Shown here: positions 1 to 7,761 of the stretch, piece by piece
Position numbering within the stretch: the stretch's first letter is position 1
Layout: every line of letters starts with the position of its first letter
Assembly: GCA_017652345.1 (NCBI GenBank)
Contig: JAGCBE010000412.1
Coordinates: forward strand, 1 to 56,964
Length of the DNA stretch: 56,964 nt
DNA from: Methanobrevibacter sp.
Lineage (GTDB): Archaea; Methanobacteriota; Methanobacteria; Methanobacteriales; Methanobacteriaceae
Direction of reading: 5' to 3'
Program-made: the position numbers and the translations under genes
The notes under the pieces: generated by a model
What the model was told of the DNA's origin: nothing
Database searches by the model: none
Seen by the model: the letters and a program-made list of their open reading frames with translations, nothing else

Positions 1-141
1 CAATCTATCGTGTGCAGGTTGGAGCATACTCAAGGAAAGAGAACGCTGAGAACATGGTGAAGAAGCTGAAAGAGTCAGGGTTTGATGCAGTTCTGATAAA
101 ATCATAAGGGGTGGGAAAGGAGAAAGATGATGGAATTAGAA
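1..141. repeat. Terminal direct repeat, left copy
   Basis: Identical, base for base, to 56824-56964. The repeat covers the end of the SPOR-domain gene and the start of the next small gene, so it has no special terminal structure. It is best read as assembly overlap of a circular or circularly permuted molecule; 141 is a k-mer size commonly used by assemblers (inference). It is not evidence of physical terminal repeats. Confidence 0.95.
3..107 (+). CDS. C-terminal part of SPOR-domain protein (duplicate of 56742-56930)
   Basis: The reading frame opens at the window edge and ends at TAA 105-107. It encodes the last 34 residues of the 62-residue protein present in full at 56742-56930. It is partial only because the circular genome was cut here. 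See the full-length entry for function. Confidence 0.9.
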   Translation: MYRVQVGAYSRKENAENMVKKLKESGFDAVLIKS

Positions 142-315
142 CTACCAATCGAGGAAATCGCAAACAGGGTTGTTGAAAAGCTGAAAACCGCAGAACATGA
201 CGGATGCGCAGGATGTGCTTTTGTGGATGTGGAAGAATGGGAAATGCCTTGTTGTAAGTGTAAACATGGTTGTAAAGATTATTGGAGGGCGAAGAAAAGG
301 AGGATTAAGGAATGA
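127..315 (+). CDS. Small Cys-rich protein
   Basis: 62 residues, unknown function. The N-terminal half looks helical (an IEEIANRVVEKL stretch). The C-terminal half carries two cysteine pairs (CAGC, CCKC) and a further Cys, followed by a basic tail, consistent with a small zinc-binding fold. AGGAG stands upstream of tandem ATG codons at 127 and 130; either could start. It overlaps the next gene by ATGA, so the two are probably translationally coupled. Confidence 0.7.
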   Translation: MMELELPIEEIANRVVEKLKTAEHDGCAGCAFVDVEEWEMPCCKCKHGCKDYWRAKKRRIKE

Positions 316-512
316 CAAAGAAACAATTATGCGAAATATGTATTGAGTATAGTGAAGATATAAAATGCGAAATCAAGAACTTCTGCGAATTACAAAAAAT
401 TTTAACAGAAAACACAAATCTAAAAAAGGAGTTAAGGCAGGTAAAAAGTGAATTAAAAGAATTGAAAAACATTCGATCTTGGGAAAGAAATCCGGAAAGA
501 ATGGGGAGGTAG
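312..512 (+). CDS. Small coiled-coil protein
   Basis: 66 residues, unknown function. It begins with a CEICIEY segment that could bind metal, followed by a charged heptad-like region (LKKELRQVKSELKELKN) predicted to form a coiled coil. The start overlaps the stop of the previous gene (ATGA at 312), and the preceding gene's end supplies an AGGA ribosome site. Part of the leading early operon. Confidence 0.65.
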   Translation: MTKKQLCEICIEYSEDIKCEIKNFCELQKILTENTNLKKELRQVKSELKELKNIRSWERNPERMGR

Positions 513-529
513 AAAGTGAGGAATAAGGA

Positions 530-739
530 ATGATACTTACTATAAGACATTTTCCTGACAGAAAAAGACCTTGTATAGTGCTTGAAGAAGGTAATCAAGC
601 GGTAGTGTTAGGTTATCTGACAGACCGAAAGCGTGAGAAGTGGCTAAGGATGGCACTAATGAGGGAAGATGAATTTCAGTTAGCCGTACAAGTGAATAGT
701 CTGTATGACATAAACGAGATTTTGGAAAGTGAGGGATAA
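530..739 (+). CDS. Hypothetical protein
   Basis: 69 residues, not recognised. The protein is mixed alpha/beta in appearance, with no membrane segment or cysteine cluster beyond one Cys. The start ATG 530 follows GAGG/AAGGA spacing typical of this operon. It lies directly downstream of 312-512 and is likely co-transcribed. Base composition at this end of the genome is less AT-rich than most of the window. Confidence 0.65.
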   Translation: MILTIRHFPDRKRPCIVLEEGNQAVVLGYLTDRKREKWLRMALMREDEFQLAVQVNSLYDINEILESEG

Positions 740-768
740 GGAATGACTGGAGGAAGTGAAGAAAATAA

Positions 769-903
769 ATGAAAGAAAAAGAAATTGATGTTAAAAAGGT
801 TTTAGAACATTATGAAATATATTTAAATGGCGTATTTTATTGTTCTTGTGATGTTGGTGAATTAAATTCTGTTTTTAATGAAATTGATAATAAAATTTTT
901 TAA
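769..903 (+). CDS. Small hypothetical protein (44 aa)
   Basis: ATG 769 to TAA 901-903. Short protein with a YLNGVFYCSC segment and an acidic tail. A ten-codon mini-ORF (743-772) starts after a GAGG site and overlaps this ATG by ATGA, so translation may be coupled from that leader peptide. No family recognised. It is the last ORF before promoter 913-941. Confidence 0.45.
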   Translation: MKEKEIDVKKVLEHYEIYLNGVFYCSCDVGELNSVFNEIDNKIF

Positions 904-912
904 AATTAAATA

Positions 913-941
913 TTGACTAATGATTGCATTTGTGGTATAAT
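913..941 (+). promoter_or_regulatory. SigA-type promoter P1
   Basis: TTGACT (913-918), 17-base spacer, TATAAT (936-941), with the extended -10 TGTGG shared by several promoters here. The leader can fold: TAAATG pairs with CATTTA just before the AGGAGG of the gene at 990. Probably drives the 990-6558 operon. Confidence 0.85.
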
Positions 942-989
942 ATAAATGTAAATAAAAAATATTTAAAATCCATTTAGGAGGTAAAAGAA

Positions 990-1436
990 ATGAGAATTTG
1001 GCATAAGGATTTAATTAAAGTGTTACCACAAAAACAACTTGTTGCACAATGGAGAGAATTGTGTTGCATGGCTAAAAATGTTCGTAAGGATGGAACTCCA
1101 AATCATTTATTAGTTAATAAAATTCTTAATTATCCATTAAATCATTTTGTGGTATATTCAAATATGGTTCTTAAGGAAATGTCAGATAGGAAAATAAATG
1201 TTAATAAAAACACTTATTTGAAATTTGTTGAAAATCTTAAAGCTGGTGGAAAATGTTTTAATAATGATATTGATAAAGTACTTCCTATTGGAAATGAAAT
1301 TTTTGGAGATTGGCACAATGAAAGATATCTCATTCAATGCTTGCACAATTTAGAAGAGAAATATGATTGTGGGGGTATGTCGGAAGATGAATGGAATAAA
1401 ATAAAAGATCAATTTTATGAAGTGTTATATAGATAG
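990..1436 (+). CDS. Pyrimidine dimer DNA glycosylase-like protein (T4 DenV-like)
   Basis: 148 residues. The N-terminus (MRIWHKDLIKVLP then KQL..QWRE) matches the Pyr_excise/TIGR02328 family related to T4 endonuclease V, which nicks DNA at UV-induced pyrimidine dimers. The C-terminal half keeps the family's H-N-E-R-Y-L then N-L-E-K pattern (about residues 108-130). An AGGAGG lies just before ATG 990. First gene after P1. A related protein follows immediately. Family assignment is by recognised motif; whether this copy is catalytically active cannot be judged here. Confidence 0.7.
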   Translation: MRIWHKDLIKVLPQKQLVAQWRELCCMAKNVRKDGTPNHLLVNKILNYPLNHFVVYSNMVLKEMSDRKINVNKNTYLKFVENLKAGGKCFNNDIDKVLPIGNEIFGDWHNERYLIQCLHNLEEKYDCGGMSEDEWNKIKDQFYEVLYR

Positions 1437-1467
1437 AAAAATGTTAATGAATTTTGGGAGGAATTGT

Positions 1468-1944
1468 ATGTTTAATAAATTGTGGCATAAAGATTTTATA
1501 AAAGTGTTACCTAATAATTTACTTTTGATACTGTATCAGGATTTAGCAAACTTTGCTTTACTTCCGAATGTACCAAGTAATGTATATGAGAAGAAAATGT
1601 TGGAGTTTAACAAATCACATTATTACAATTATTGTTGTGAAGTTTATGATGAAATAACAAATAGGAAATGGACTGATGCAGAACAAGAAATTATTGCTGA
1701 TTATTCTGGTATTATTTATGTATATGTTTCTGATGAGGAAAAACAAATTGGTGCTTCAATTACACATGAGGATTTATTTAATAAACAATCTGGATTTATG
1801 AATGAAAGACTATTTATTCAACATTATTATGCTTTGGAGGAAATGCACGATTTAGGCAAAATAAGTGATGAAGATATGAACAAAATTTTTGATGTGTTTG
1901 AGAAACATAAAATATTTTCTAATGGAGGGAATTTTATATGGTGA
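1468..1944 (+). CDS. Second, divergent pyrimidine dimer glycosylase-like protein
   Basis: 158 residues from ATG 1468, chosen because GGGAGG stands just upstream; an in-frame start at 1417 would overlap the previous gene and lacks such a site. N-terminal LWHKDFIKVLP and C-terminal NERLFIQHYYALEEMHD parallel the preceding protein, so the two are tandem paralogues. The central part is diverged and lacks the QxRE of the first copy, so it may be inactive or have another substrate. It overlaps the next gene (ATGGTGA at 1938). Confidence 0.65.
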   Translation: MFNKLWHKDFIKVLPNNLLLILYQDLANFALLPNVPSNVYEKKMLEFNKSHYYNYCCEVYDEITNRKWTDAEQEIIADYSGIIYVYVSDEEKQIGASITHEDLFNKQSGFMNERLFIQHYYALEEMHDLGKISDEDMNKIFDVFEKHKIFSNGGNFIW

Positions 1945-2201
1945 TTGACAATGTTAATTACGAAGAATTAAAAAAACAGAGAAAGGATTATAATAATGAA
2001 TGTGAAGGAATAATTAAATTATTTTTTAAATTTGGATTTAAATGCGTAGAAGTTATTGATAATGAAAATCATTATAACAATAATAATGATTTAGCTTGTG
2101 CATTTAGAAGTTATATAAAAAGGGATAAAACAGGATTAAAAGATAAGGTTAAGGTTTTTATGTTAAATGGTAAAGTATATTTAAAAAGAAAGTGGGAATA
2201 A
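1938..2201 (+). CDS. Hypothetical protein
   Basis: 87 residues, unknown. Asn/Lys-rich, with a short aromatic stretch (IKLFFKFGFKC) and a basic C-terminus. ATG 1938 follows TGGAGGG and overlaps the stop of the upstream gene; the stop lies just before recA. The position suggests an accessory role in repair or recombination, but this is position only. Confidence 0.6.
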   Translation: MVIDNVNYEELKKQRKDYNNECEGIIKLFFKFGFKCVEVIDNENHYNNNNDLACAFRSYIKRDKTGLKDKVKVFMLNGKVYLKRKWE

Positions 2202-2205
2202 ATAA

Positions 2206-4125
2206 ATGCCAAAAACAAATAAAGAACAGATAATAAAATTATGTAATGAAATAAATAAAAAGGAAGGCAAGGGCTCAATATATACAATAGGTTCAGATGC
2301 TGCAAATTTAAAAATATCAAGATGGAAAACTGGAATTGAGGATTTAGATTCTATAATTGGTGGGGGTATGCCAGAAGGTAGAATAATTGAAATCTTTGGT
2401 CCTGAAAGTTCTGGTAAAACAACATTAGCTTATCATTTATGTGGGTTGCATAATTTATGTTTGGATATTCCCATAGAAGGATGTGTAGATTGTGACACAG
2501 AGTTCTTTAATGGAATGAAGTGGAAGAAAATATCCGAGTATAAAGAAGGTGAAAAGGTTTTACAATATAATCCTGACGGAACAGCAGAAATGGTATTACC
2601 TGAAAAATTCCATAAGTATGAAGCAAAAACATTATGGCAGGTTTATTCAAGAAGAATGGATATGGTTATATCTGAATATCACAATGTTGTTTATTATACA
2701 ACTAGCAAAAATCCTAAACTTATGATTAAACCATTTCACGATATCAGGATTGCTTGTGAAAATAATAAACAAGGATTTTGTGGTAATATTCCTAAAACAT
2801 TTTATTATAATGGAAATGGAATTGAGTTATCGGATGATATTATAAGGTTAATGGTAGCAGTATTTGCTGATGGCTCGTTTAGAAGTAATTCTAAACAATG
2901 CTATATGGGATTAACAAAAGAAAGAAAAATAAAAAGAATTTCCATGTTGTTGAATAAATGTAATATAGAATATAGAGTTAAAAATAATTTCTTTATATTT
3001 GATGCTCCATTTAATTGTAAACATTATCCAAGTGAATGGTATAATATGAATAACCATCAGTTACAAATTGTTTTAGATGAAATGAAGCACTGGGATGGTT
3101 CTCAATTTAATAGAGGTCATTTACCTTCATTCACAACAATAAATAAAGAGGATGCGGATTTTATTCAATTTGCTTATTCTGCAACTGGCAACCCTGCATA
3201 TATTGTTACAAGGGATAGAATTGGGGAAACAAAAATTATAAAAGACCATGAAATAACTGTTGATAAATTAAGTTATTCTGTCGCAAGTGGTAAGAAAAGT
3301 AAAATTGCTAGTTTAAAAAATGCTTGGATTGAGCCATATAAAACAAAGGATGGTTTTATGTATTGTTTTACAATGCCAAGTTCTATGTGGGTTATGCGTA
3401 GGAATGATAAAATAATTGTTACTGGAAATACATTTGATGCAGAACGTGCTAGTATATTTGGAAATAAACCAAAGCAAATGTTAGTTTATAGAGCAAGATA
3501 TGGGGAGGATGCTTTTAACAAAACAATTAAATTTTCAAAAGCTGGAATACCATTAGTTATCATAGATTCTGTTCCAAGCATGATACCAAAGGATGATGCA
3601 GAAAAAGTTTTAAAATCTGCTGAAAAGGATTCCATTGAAGAACAACGTATTGGTGGAACAGCAAGGCTTATGAATAAATATCTTCCAACTGTTGAAGAAA
3701 TAATTGAAGTAACTGGAACAACTGTTGTGTTTATAAATCAGGTTAGAGATAAGATGAATGCAATGATGTTTGGGGAAAAAACTGATACTCCTGGCGGTCA
3801 TAAATTAAAACATGCTTGTAGTATTAGGATTCAGGTTGCAAGAAAGTCATGGATTGAAATTCCTAATAAAGATCCAAGAAATTCAGCAACAAATAAAAAA
3901 GTTGGTTTAATTATGAAATGTAAGATAGTTAAATCAAAGGTTAGCAATCCAATGGGAGAATGTGAAATTCCTTTATTCTTCGATAGGGGATTTGTTTCAT
4001 TTGATGATGTTAAACCAATAAGGGATGAACTCATGGAAATGGAAAGAAAAAGATATGATAAAAGATTAAAGAAAAATGAAGAAGAATTTCATCCAGGACT
4101 TAATTTAGATGATTGGGAGGACTGA
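2206..4125 (+). CDS. recA: RecA/UvsX-type recombinase interrupted by an intein
   Basis: The 639-residue precursor contains a 316-residue intein (residues 93-408); the spliced exteins make about 323 residues, a normal RecA length. N-extein: Walker A GPESSGKTT at residues 65-73. C-extein: Walker B-like IPLVIIDSVPSMIP, then the L2-region FINQVRD and TPGGHKLKHACSIRI. The splice junction joins IPIEG to TFDAERA, restoring the catalytic-glutamate segment equivalent to FIDAEHALD of bacterial RecA. It would coat single-stranded DNA and drive recombination-dependent repair or replication. The neighbouring nuclease and resolvase fit that role. The acidic tail ends in LDDWED. Confidence 0.92.
   Translation: MPKTNKEQIIKLCNEINKKEGKGSIYTIGSDAANLKISRWKTGIEDLDSIIGGGMPEGRIIEIFGPESSGKTTLAYHLCGLHNLCLDIPIEGCVDCDTEFFNGMKWKKISEYKEGEKVLQYNPDGTAEMVLPEKFHKYEAKTLWQVYSRRMDMVISEYHNVVYYTTSKNPKLMIKPFHDIRIACENNKQGFCGNIPKTFYYNGNGIELSDDIIRLMVAVFADGSFRSNSKQCYMGLTKERKIKRISMLLNKCNIEYRVKNNFFIFDAPFNCKHYPSEWYNMNNHQLQIVLDEMKHWDGSQFNRGHLPSFTTINKEDADFIQFAYSATGNPAYIVTRDRIGETKIIKDHEITVDKLSYSVASGKKSKIASLKNAWIEPYKTKDGFMYCFTMPSSMWVMRRNDKIIVTGNTFDAERASIFGNKPKQMLVYRARYGEDAFNKTIKFSKAGIPLVIIDSVPSMIPKDDAEKVLKSAEKDSIEEQRIGGTARLMNKYLPTVEEIIEVTGTTVVFINQVRDKMNAMMFGEKTDTPGGHKLKHACSIRIQVARKSWIEIPNKDPRNSATNKKVGLIMKCKIVKSKVSNPMGECEIPLFFDRGFVSFDDVKPIRDELMEMERKRYDKRLKKNEEEFHPGLNLDDWED
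2482..3429 (+). other. Intein with LAGLIDADG-type homing endonuclease inside RecA
   Basis: Residues 93-408 of the RecA ORF. Block A begins with the nucleophile Cys in CVDCDTEFFNGMKW. The end is a block F-like WVMRRNDKIIV followed by block G TGN, then Thr as the +1 nucleophile. The penultimate residue is Gly rather than the usual His, a variant I recall in some phage inteins. The middle holds a LAGLIDADG-like motif (LMVAVFADGSF, about residues 215-225) and a second, weaker one (LQIVLDEMKHWDGS). The insertion sits at the most conserved part of the ATPase, as homing elements often do. Confidence 0.9.
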
Positions 4126-4131
4126 ATGTAA

Positions 4132-4557
4132 ATGGAAAGAATAAGTAAAAAAGAGTATTATTTAAAAATAGCAGAAACTGTATCATTACGTTCAACTTGT
4201 TTAAAAAGAAATTATGGTTGCATAATTGTTAAAAATGATGAAGTTATTTCAACAGGTTATAATGGTAGTGCAAGAGGTGAAGTTAATTGTTGTGATAAAA
4301 TGGAATGTCCGAGAATTAACAAACCTCATAACACTGGGGATTATTCTGATTGTCCTGCAGTTCATGCTGAACAAAATGCAATGTTATCAGCTGCAAGAAA
4401 AGACATGATAGGAGCAACAATGTATTTATGTGGTATGGAAGGAAATCAACACATAGAAACAGAACCATGCCCTATATGTTGGAGAATGATTAAAAATTCT
4501 GGTATTAAAAAAGTAATAACACATGACAAAGAGGTATATTTATGGGAAGTATATTAA
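4132..4557 (+). CDS. dCMP deaminase
   Basis: 141 residues, ComEB/dCMP-deaminase type. The zinc site is visible as HAEQNAML (about residue 82) and EPCPICWRMI (about residue 112). An upstream Cys/His-rich insert (CCDKMECPRINKPHN) is typical of phage and Bacillus dCMP deaminases. It converts dCMP to dUMP. With the all-alpha dUTPase and TS-family enzymes near 49-51 kb it forms a phage pyrimidine-nucleotide pathway. It overlaps the next gene by 16 bases. Confidence 0.9.
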   Translation: MERISKKEYYLKIAETVSLRSTCLKRNYGCIIVKNDEVISTGYNGSARGEVNCCDKMECPRINKPHNTGDYSDCPAVHAEQNAMLSAARKDMIGATMYLCGMEGNQHIETEPCPICWRMIKNSGIKKVITHDKEVYLWEVY

Positions 4558-5411
4558 ATCAAATAAAAAAAGATTCATTTAAAAATGGTAGTAAAGTACA
4601 ATCTGCTGATTCTGCAAAACTTGAAGGTATATTAAATAAAATGTTTTATTTAGATAAAAACATTGAAGAAGAAACAAAGTTTGTTAGAACTGTAATGACA
4701 AGGGGATTGGAAAGTCAGGAACGTGTTGGCTTACATGCCTCAGCAATAATTGATAAAGGTGATAAATCATTTTGTGTAAGACAACAGGTTTTAAGTTTAT
4801 TATTTAAACAGTTACAGGGTGAACAATTACCAGTTAATACAATGCGTATATTTGAAGAAGGTAATGCTATACATGAAAAATGGCAAAGACTTTTAATAAG
4901 GGCTGGTTATGCAAAATCTCAAACATTGGATAGAACAAGATTTGATGATGAATATAAGATGAGTTTCACTCCTGATATTGTTTGTCGCATTCCAGAATTT
5001 TATGATGGGGCTATGGTTGGGGAAATAAAATCCATGAACTCATTTAGTTTTAAAAAACAATCAGAACATGCTTCTGGTAAAAAACAATTATACCTTTATA
5101 TGTATGAACTTATTAAACAAGCAAAATTAAAAGGCACATGGAATGGTAAAGACTATCTCAAAGGTTTTGTTTTAATGGATAGTAAAAATGACCAGGAATT
5201 TAAGGTTTGTGTTTATGATTATGATGAAGATATTGTAAGTCCATATGTTGACAGATTGGAAGAAATTAAATATCGTTATGATAAATTTATAAAAGAAGGG
5301 AAAATGGTTAAACGATGTAATGGTTGCACATCCCCTGACTGTAAATTAGCTGAAAAATGTTTTATGAAAGATGCCTGTTGGAATGTTGGAATGGGAAGGA
5401 TAAGAATATGA
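4542..5411 (+). CDS. Cas4/RecB-like PD-(D/E)XK nuclease
   Basis: 289 residues. The core shows H-E-K-W after an N-terminal helix region, then TPDIVCRIP followed by GEIKS (the D...ExK catalytic signature) and a QLYLYMYE helix (QxxxY-like). Four cysteines near the C-terminus (CNGC, C..AEKC, C) resemble the Fe-S cluster ligands of Cas4-like phage exonucleases. Such nucleases resect DNA for single-strand annealing or strand invasion, fitting the adjacent RecA. The start ATG lies within the end of the deaminase gene. Confidence 0.75.
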   Translation: MGSILNQIKKDSFKNGSKVQSADSAKLEGILNKMFYLDKNIEEETKFVRTVMTRGLESQERVGLHASAIIDKGDKSFCVRQQVLSLLFKQLQGEQLPVNTMRIFEEGNAIHEKWQRLLIRAGYAKSQTLDRTRFDDEYKMSFTPDIVCRIPEFYDGAMVGEIKSMNSFSFKKQSEHASGKKQLYLYMYELIKQAKLKGTWNGKDYLKGFVLMDSKNDQEFKVCVYDYDEDIVSPYVDRLEEIKYRYDKFIKEGKMVKRCNGCTSPDCKLAEKCFMKDACWNVGMGRIRI

Positions 5412-5665
5412 AAAACATGTTTCTAAAATTTATTGAAAAAATACATTTAAAGTTATTATCAGAAAAAGAATTAAAAAGACCAGAACAAGTAATTCCAATT
5501 ACAAAGTGTATTGCTTTTCGTTCTGGTATGAATGAGGAACAAATAAAAGAACGATTGGCTAAAAACATGGTTAAAGAAATGATAGAATTTATTGAATATG
5601 ATGAAGAAGATTCTGGTGATGGTGTTAAAATGCTATATGCAACATTATTTGTATTAAGGAGGTAA
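5408..5665 (+). CDS. Hypothetical protein
   Basis: 85 residues from ATG 5408, which overlaps the nuclease stop as ATGA; an ORF extended to 5357 would run inside that gene. N-terminal amphipathic helix, then ITKCIAF and a helical KNMVKEMIEFIEYDEED segment. I recognise no domain; this might be a small conserved phage protein of recombination operons, but that is only position. Confidence 0.6.
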   Translation: MKNMFLKFIEKIHLKLLSEKELKRPEQVIPITKCIAFRSGMNEEQIKERLAKNMVKEMIEFIEYDEEDSGDGVKMLYATLFVLRR

Positions 5666-5672
5666 ATCAAAA

Positions 5673-5957
5673 TTGGAGAAGGTAACATTATTAAAGAAAA
5701 TGAAAGATAGGGGTTTTACATTACAGAATGTTAATCAAGAGGATTTAACATTTATGTTTACAAAAGATGATGATGCAATAGTTGTAGAATGTTATCCAAA
5801 GGGAATATACCATTTATTCTGGACTAGAAAAGGTATGTTAGGATTTATGGATTCTGGTTTGTTAAATGATGTAATGGATGATTATAAGTTTAATAAAAAT
5901 TACAATATGTTCTTAATGCAAAAATATCCTATTGATGGGGCAACATTATATGACTAA
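5673..5957 (+). CDS. Hypothetical protein (TTG start)
   Basis: 94 residues. TTG 5673 follows AAGGAGG at good spacing, whereas the first in-frame ATG (5701) has no site, so TTG is preferred. The protein is small, mixed alpha/beta, without membrane segments or cysteine pairs. Its stop overlaps the start of the resolvase gene (ATGACTAA). Confidence 0.6.
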   Translation: MEKVTLLKKMKDRGFTLQNVNQEDLTFMFTKDDDAIVVECYPKGIYHLFWTRKGMLGFMDSGLLNDVMDDYKFNKNYNMFLMQKYPIDGATLYD

Positions 5958-6558
5958 TAAAATAGTAATAGGAATAGACCAAAGCTACAAAGATACAGGT
6001 ATATCAGTTTCATATAATGGTAAGTTAATGTCAGCAACACATTGTTATACTGAAAACTTAAAATCAAATTCTAAAAAACGTGAATGTTTAAGAAACAAAT
6101 TACTTGATGTATTCAGTAAAATAAAAAATATATCAATCAATAAAAATGCCAATGTTATAATTATAATAGAAAGAATTAGGTTACGTTCACAAGGTTTTAT
6201 AAATATAGACTATATAAAATCCATTGGGGCTTTAAATGCTTTAATTGTAGATCTTTCCTATAAATATAATTTTCCTGTTTACTCTGTTGATACAAGGGCA
6301 TGGAAATCTTCTATTGTAGGAACTTCAAAAGGTCAAAAAAATAAATATGGATTTGATGAAAAAAAATACCCAACTATTCTATGGTGTAAATATCATGGTT
6401 ATGAAAAATATATAAAGCAACATATATCATCAAAAAAGAAAAAGGGTGTTATAGAATTAAATGGGGAAAGGTTTACTTATAATGATAACATTGCTGATAG
6501 TATCTGTATTAGTTTATATGGGTTTATCCATAACCCAATACTCCGTTCTGAACATTGA
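5950..6558 (+). CDS. RuvC-like Holliday junction resolvase
   Basis: 202 residues. RNase H-fold resolvase motifs are visible: IGIDQSYKDTGIS (first Asp, residue 10), VIIIIERIRL (Glu), VDTRAWKSSIVG and a late DNIADSICISLYG with the terminal Asp pair. It would cut branched recombination intermediates or trim DNA for packaging. ATG 5950 is chosen because it overlaps the upstream stop; the in-frame start at 5932 lies further inside that gene. Last gene of the first early operon. Confidence 0.75.
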   Translation: MTNKIVIGIDQSYKDTGISVSYNGKLMSATHCYTENLKSNSKKRECLRNKLLDVFSKIKNISINKNANVIIIIERIRLRSQGFINIDYIKSIGALNALIVDLSYKYNFPVYSVDTRAWKSSIVGTSKGQKNKYGFDEKKYPTILWCKYHGYEKYIKQHISSKKKKGVIELNGERFTYNDNIADSICISLYGFIHNPILRSEH

Positions 6559-6645
6559 TAACAGCCCCAAACAGCCCCCTTAAATGTTATCCCCCATAAT
6601 ATACCCATGCCCATATCAAAAGCCCCTATATGGTCAAAATACAAT
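6556..6645 (+). repeat. Boundary element copy A
   Basis: Begins ACAGCCCCA and ends CCTATATGGTCAAAATAC, with an internal CCCCCTTAAATGTTATCCCCCATA shared in part with copy B (AGCCCCA, CCCCCTTT, TGTT, CCCCCATA, CCTATATGG). It sits between the resolvase stop and promoter P2. Pairing of its ends is weaker than in copies B and D. Function unknown: terminator, processed small RNA or protein-binding site. Confidence 0.6.
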
Positions 6646-6672
6646 GTTGTGAAAATAATTTTATAAAAAGGG

Positions 6673-6701
6673 TTGACAAATATTTTTGGATGTGGTATAA
6701 T
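6673..6701 (+). promoter_or_regulatory. SigA-type promoter P2
   Basis: TTGACA (6673-6678), 17-base spacer, TATAAT (6696-6701), extended TGTGG. A perfect 16-base palindrome, AATGTTATATAACATT at 6718-6733, lies in the leader about 16 bases after the -10 and could be a hairpin or an operator. Drives the 6760-9119 operon. Confidence 0.88.
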
Positions 6702-6759
6702 CCATTTGTAAACAACAAATGTTATATAACATTATATAAATATAAAGGAGATAAATATT

Positions 6760-6909
6760 ATGCCAAAACATCCTTGTGTAAATTGTAAATACTTTAATAC
6801 TTGTGGTAATACAAATAGAACTGTACCTTGTAATGGTAGGGAATTAAAAGGGAAACAAAATAAACCAATTAAAGTTGTTAATGGTAAATTACTTGTAAGG
6901 TGTAAATAA
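6760..6909 (+). CDS. Small zinc-binding-like protein (49 aa)
   Basis: ATG 6760 after AAGGAG. Sequence starts MPKHPCVNCKYFNTCG, with a further C-N-G and a C-terminal Cys: a CxxC-x5-C pattern typical of small zinc ribbons. Function unknown. It is the first gene after P2 and ends one base before the next ATG. Confidence 0.65.
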   Translation: MPKHPCVNCKYFNTCGNTNRTVPCNGRELKGKQNKPIKVVNGKLLVRCK

Positions 6910-6910
6910 T

Positions 6911-7255
6911 ATGGATGGATATATTAAGTTTGATTCTGGTAGTAGTATTTATTGGAGTAACAAATTAAAATGTGAATATTTACAGAGACAAATAATAGTA
7001 CATAGCATTTTGTATTATGAGTTAGATAATAATGTTATAAACGATAAAAAGTTTGATTGTTTGTGTAAACAGTTATTAGAATTACAACAAGAAACAGATG
7101 ACTATGAACAAACGTATTACTATTATGTGTTTAAAGATTTTGATGGTAATACAGGTTTTGACATATGGGGAAAACTAAACGATTTTGACAAATGGTATTT
7201 AAGAGGTATTGCTAAAATCGTTATGTTTATAAATAAAAAGGAAGGGGGTAAATAA
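6911..7255 (+). CDS. Small protein resembling the N-terminal (Ia) part of NAD-dependent DNA ligase
   Basis: 114 residues. The segment VHSILYYELDNNVINDKKFD resembles the LigA Ia-domain signature YY..DNP.ISDAEYD, which binds NMN, but no adenylation domain follows. Stand-alone copies of this motif occur in phage early operons and are usually annotated as ligase-related or unknown. No ligase activity should be assumed. Confidence 0.5.
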   Translation: MDGYIKFDSGSSIYWSNKLKCEYLQRQIIVHSILYYELDNNVINDKKFDCLCKQLLELQQETDDYEQTYYYYVFKDFDGNTGFDIWGKLNDFDKWYLRGIAKIVMFINKKEGGK

Positions 7256-7447
7256 ATGTCAGGTAATAAATTAGAAACATTGTATATTTTAAACCTGTTT
7301 GCTTCGTTAATTTTAATTATGCTTAAGACTGCTGGTAAAATACAATGTAGTTATTTATTATGTTTAAGTCCTACTTTGTTGTATGTATTTTTTGTAGGAA
7401 TAGTAGTTGTTCTGATTGTTGTAAAAATTAAAAAAGGAGATTTGTGA
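7256..7447 (+). CDS. Small two-segment membrane protein
   Basis: 63 residues with two hydrophobic segments (about residues 9-23 and 35-57) separated by a short KTAGKIQCS loop, ending in a basic VKIKKGDL tail. Likely an inner-membrane protein of unknown role; small early membrane proteins can act in superinfection exclusion, but nothing here shows it. Confidence 0.6.
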   Translation: MSGNKLETLYILNLFASLILIMLKTAGKIQCSYLLCLSPTLLYVFFVGIVVVLIVVKIKKGDL

Positions 7448-7448
7448 A

Positions 7449-7760
7449 ATGGAAAAATCCCACATAAAAATGCGAGTTAATAATAACCGAGAAACTAATT
7501 GTTTTTTCTGTGGTTGTAGTTGGAAAAATACTTCAGAAATGTATGACATAGCAATAGGTCATAAGAAAACAAAAGTGTTACAAATTTGTAGACCATGTGT
7601 AAATGAACTTTTTGTTAAAACATTAAAAGCAGAAAGGCAATATGACTCTCGTGTTAAATCACAACTTGACTTAAAACGTGCAGCAAATGAAAGTATTAGA
7701 CTATATGGTGAAGTTGGCAAAAGGCTAAGTGAAGTACCAGAACCAAAAGGAGAAGAATAA
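7449..7760 (+). CDS. Zinc-ribbon-like hypothetical protein
   Basis: 103 residues. Two cysteine pairs, CFFCGC near residue 18 and CRPC near residue 47, look like a treble-clef or ribbon metal site; the remainder is a charged helical tail. Function not recognised. The stop is one base before the next ATG. Confidence 0.65.
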   Translation: MEKSHIKMRVNNNRETNCFFCGCSWKNTSEMYDIAIGHKKTKVLQICRPCVNELFVKTLKAERQYDSRVKSQLDLKRAANESIRLYGEVGKRLSEVPEPKGEE

Positions 7761-7761
7761 A

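Noticed and set aside
6911..7255. A functional DNA ligase
   Set aside because: Only an Ia-domain-like signature is present; the adenylation domain and its KxDG motif are missing.
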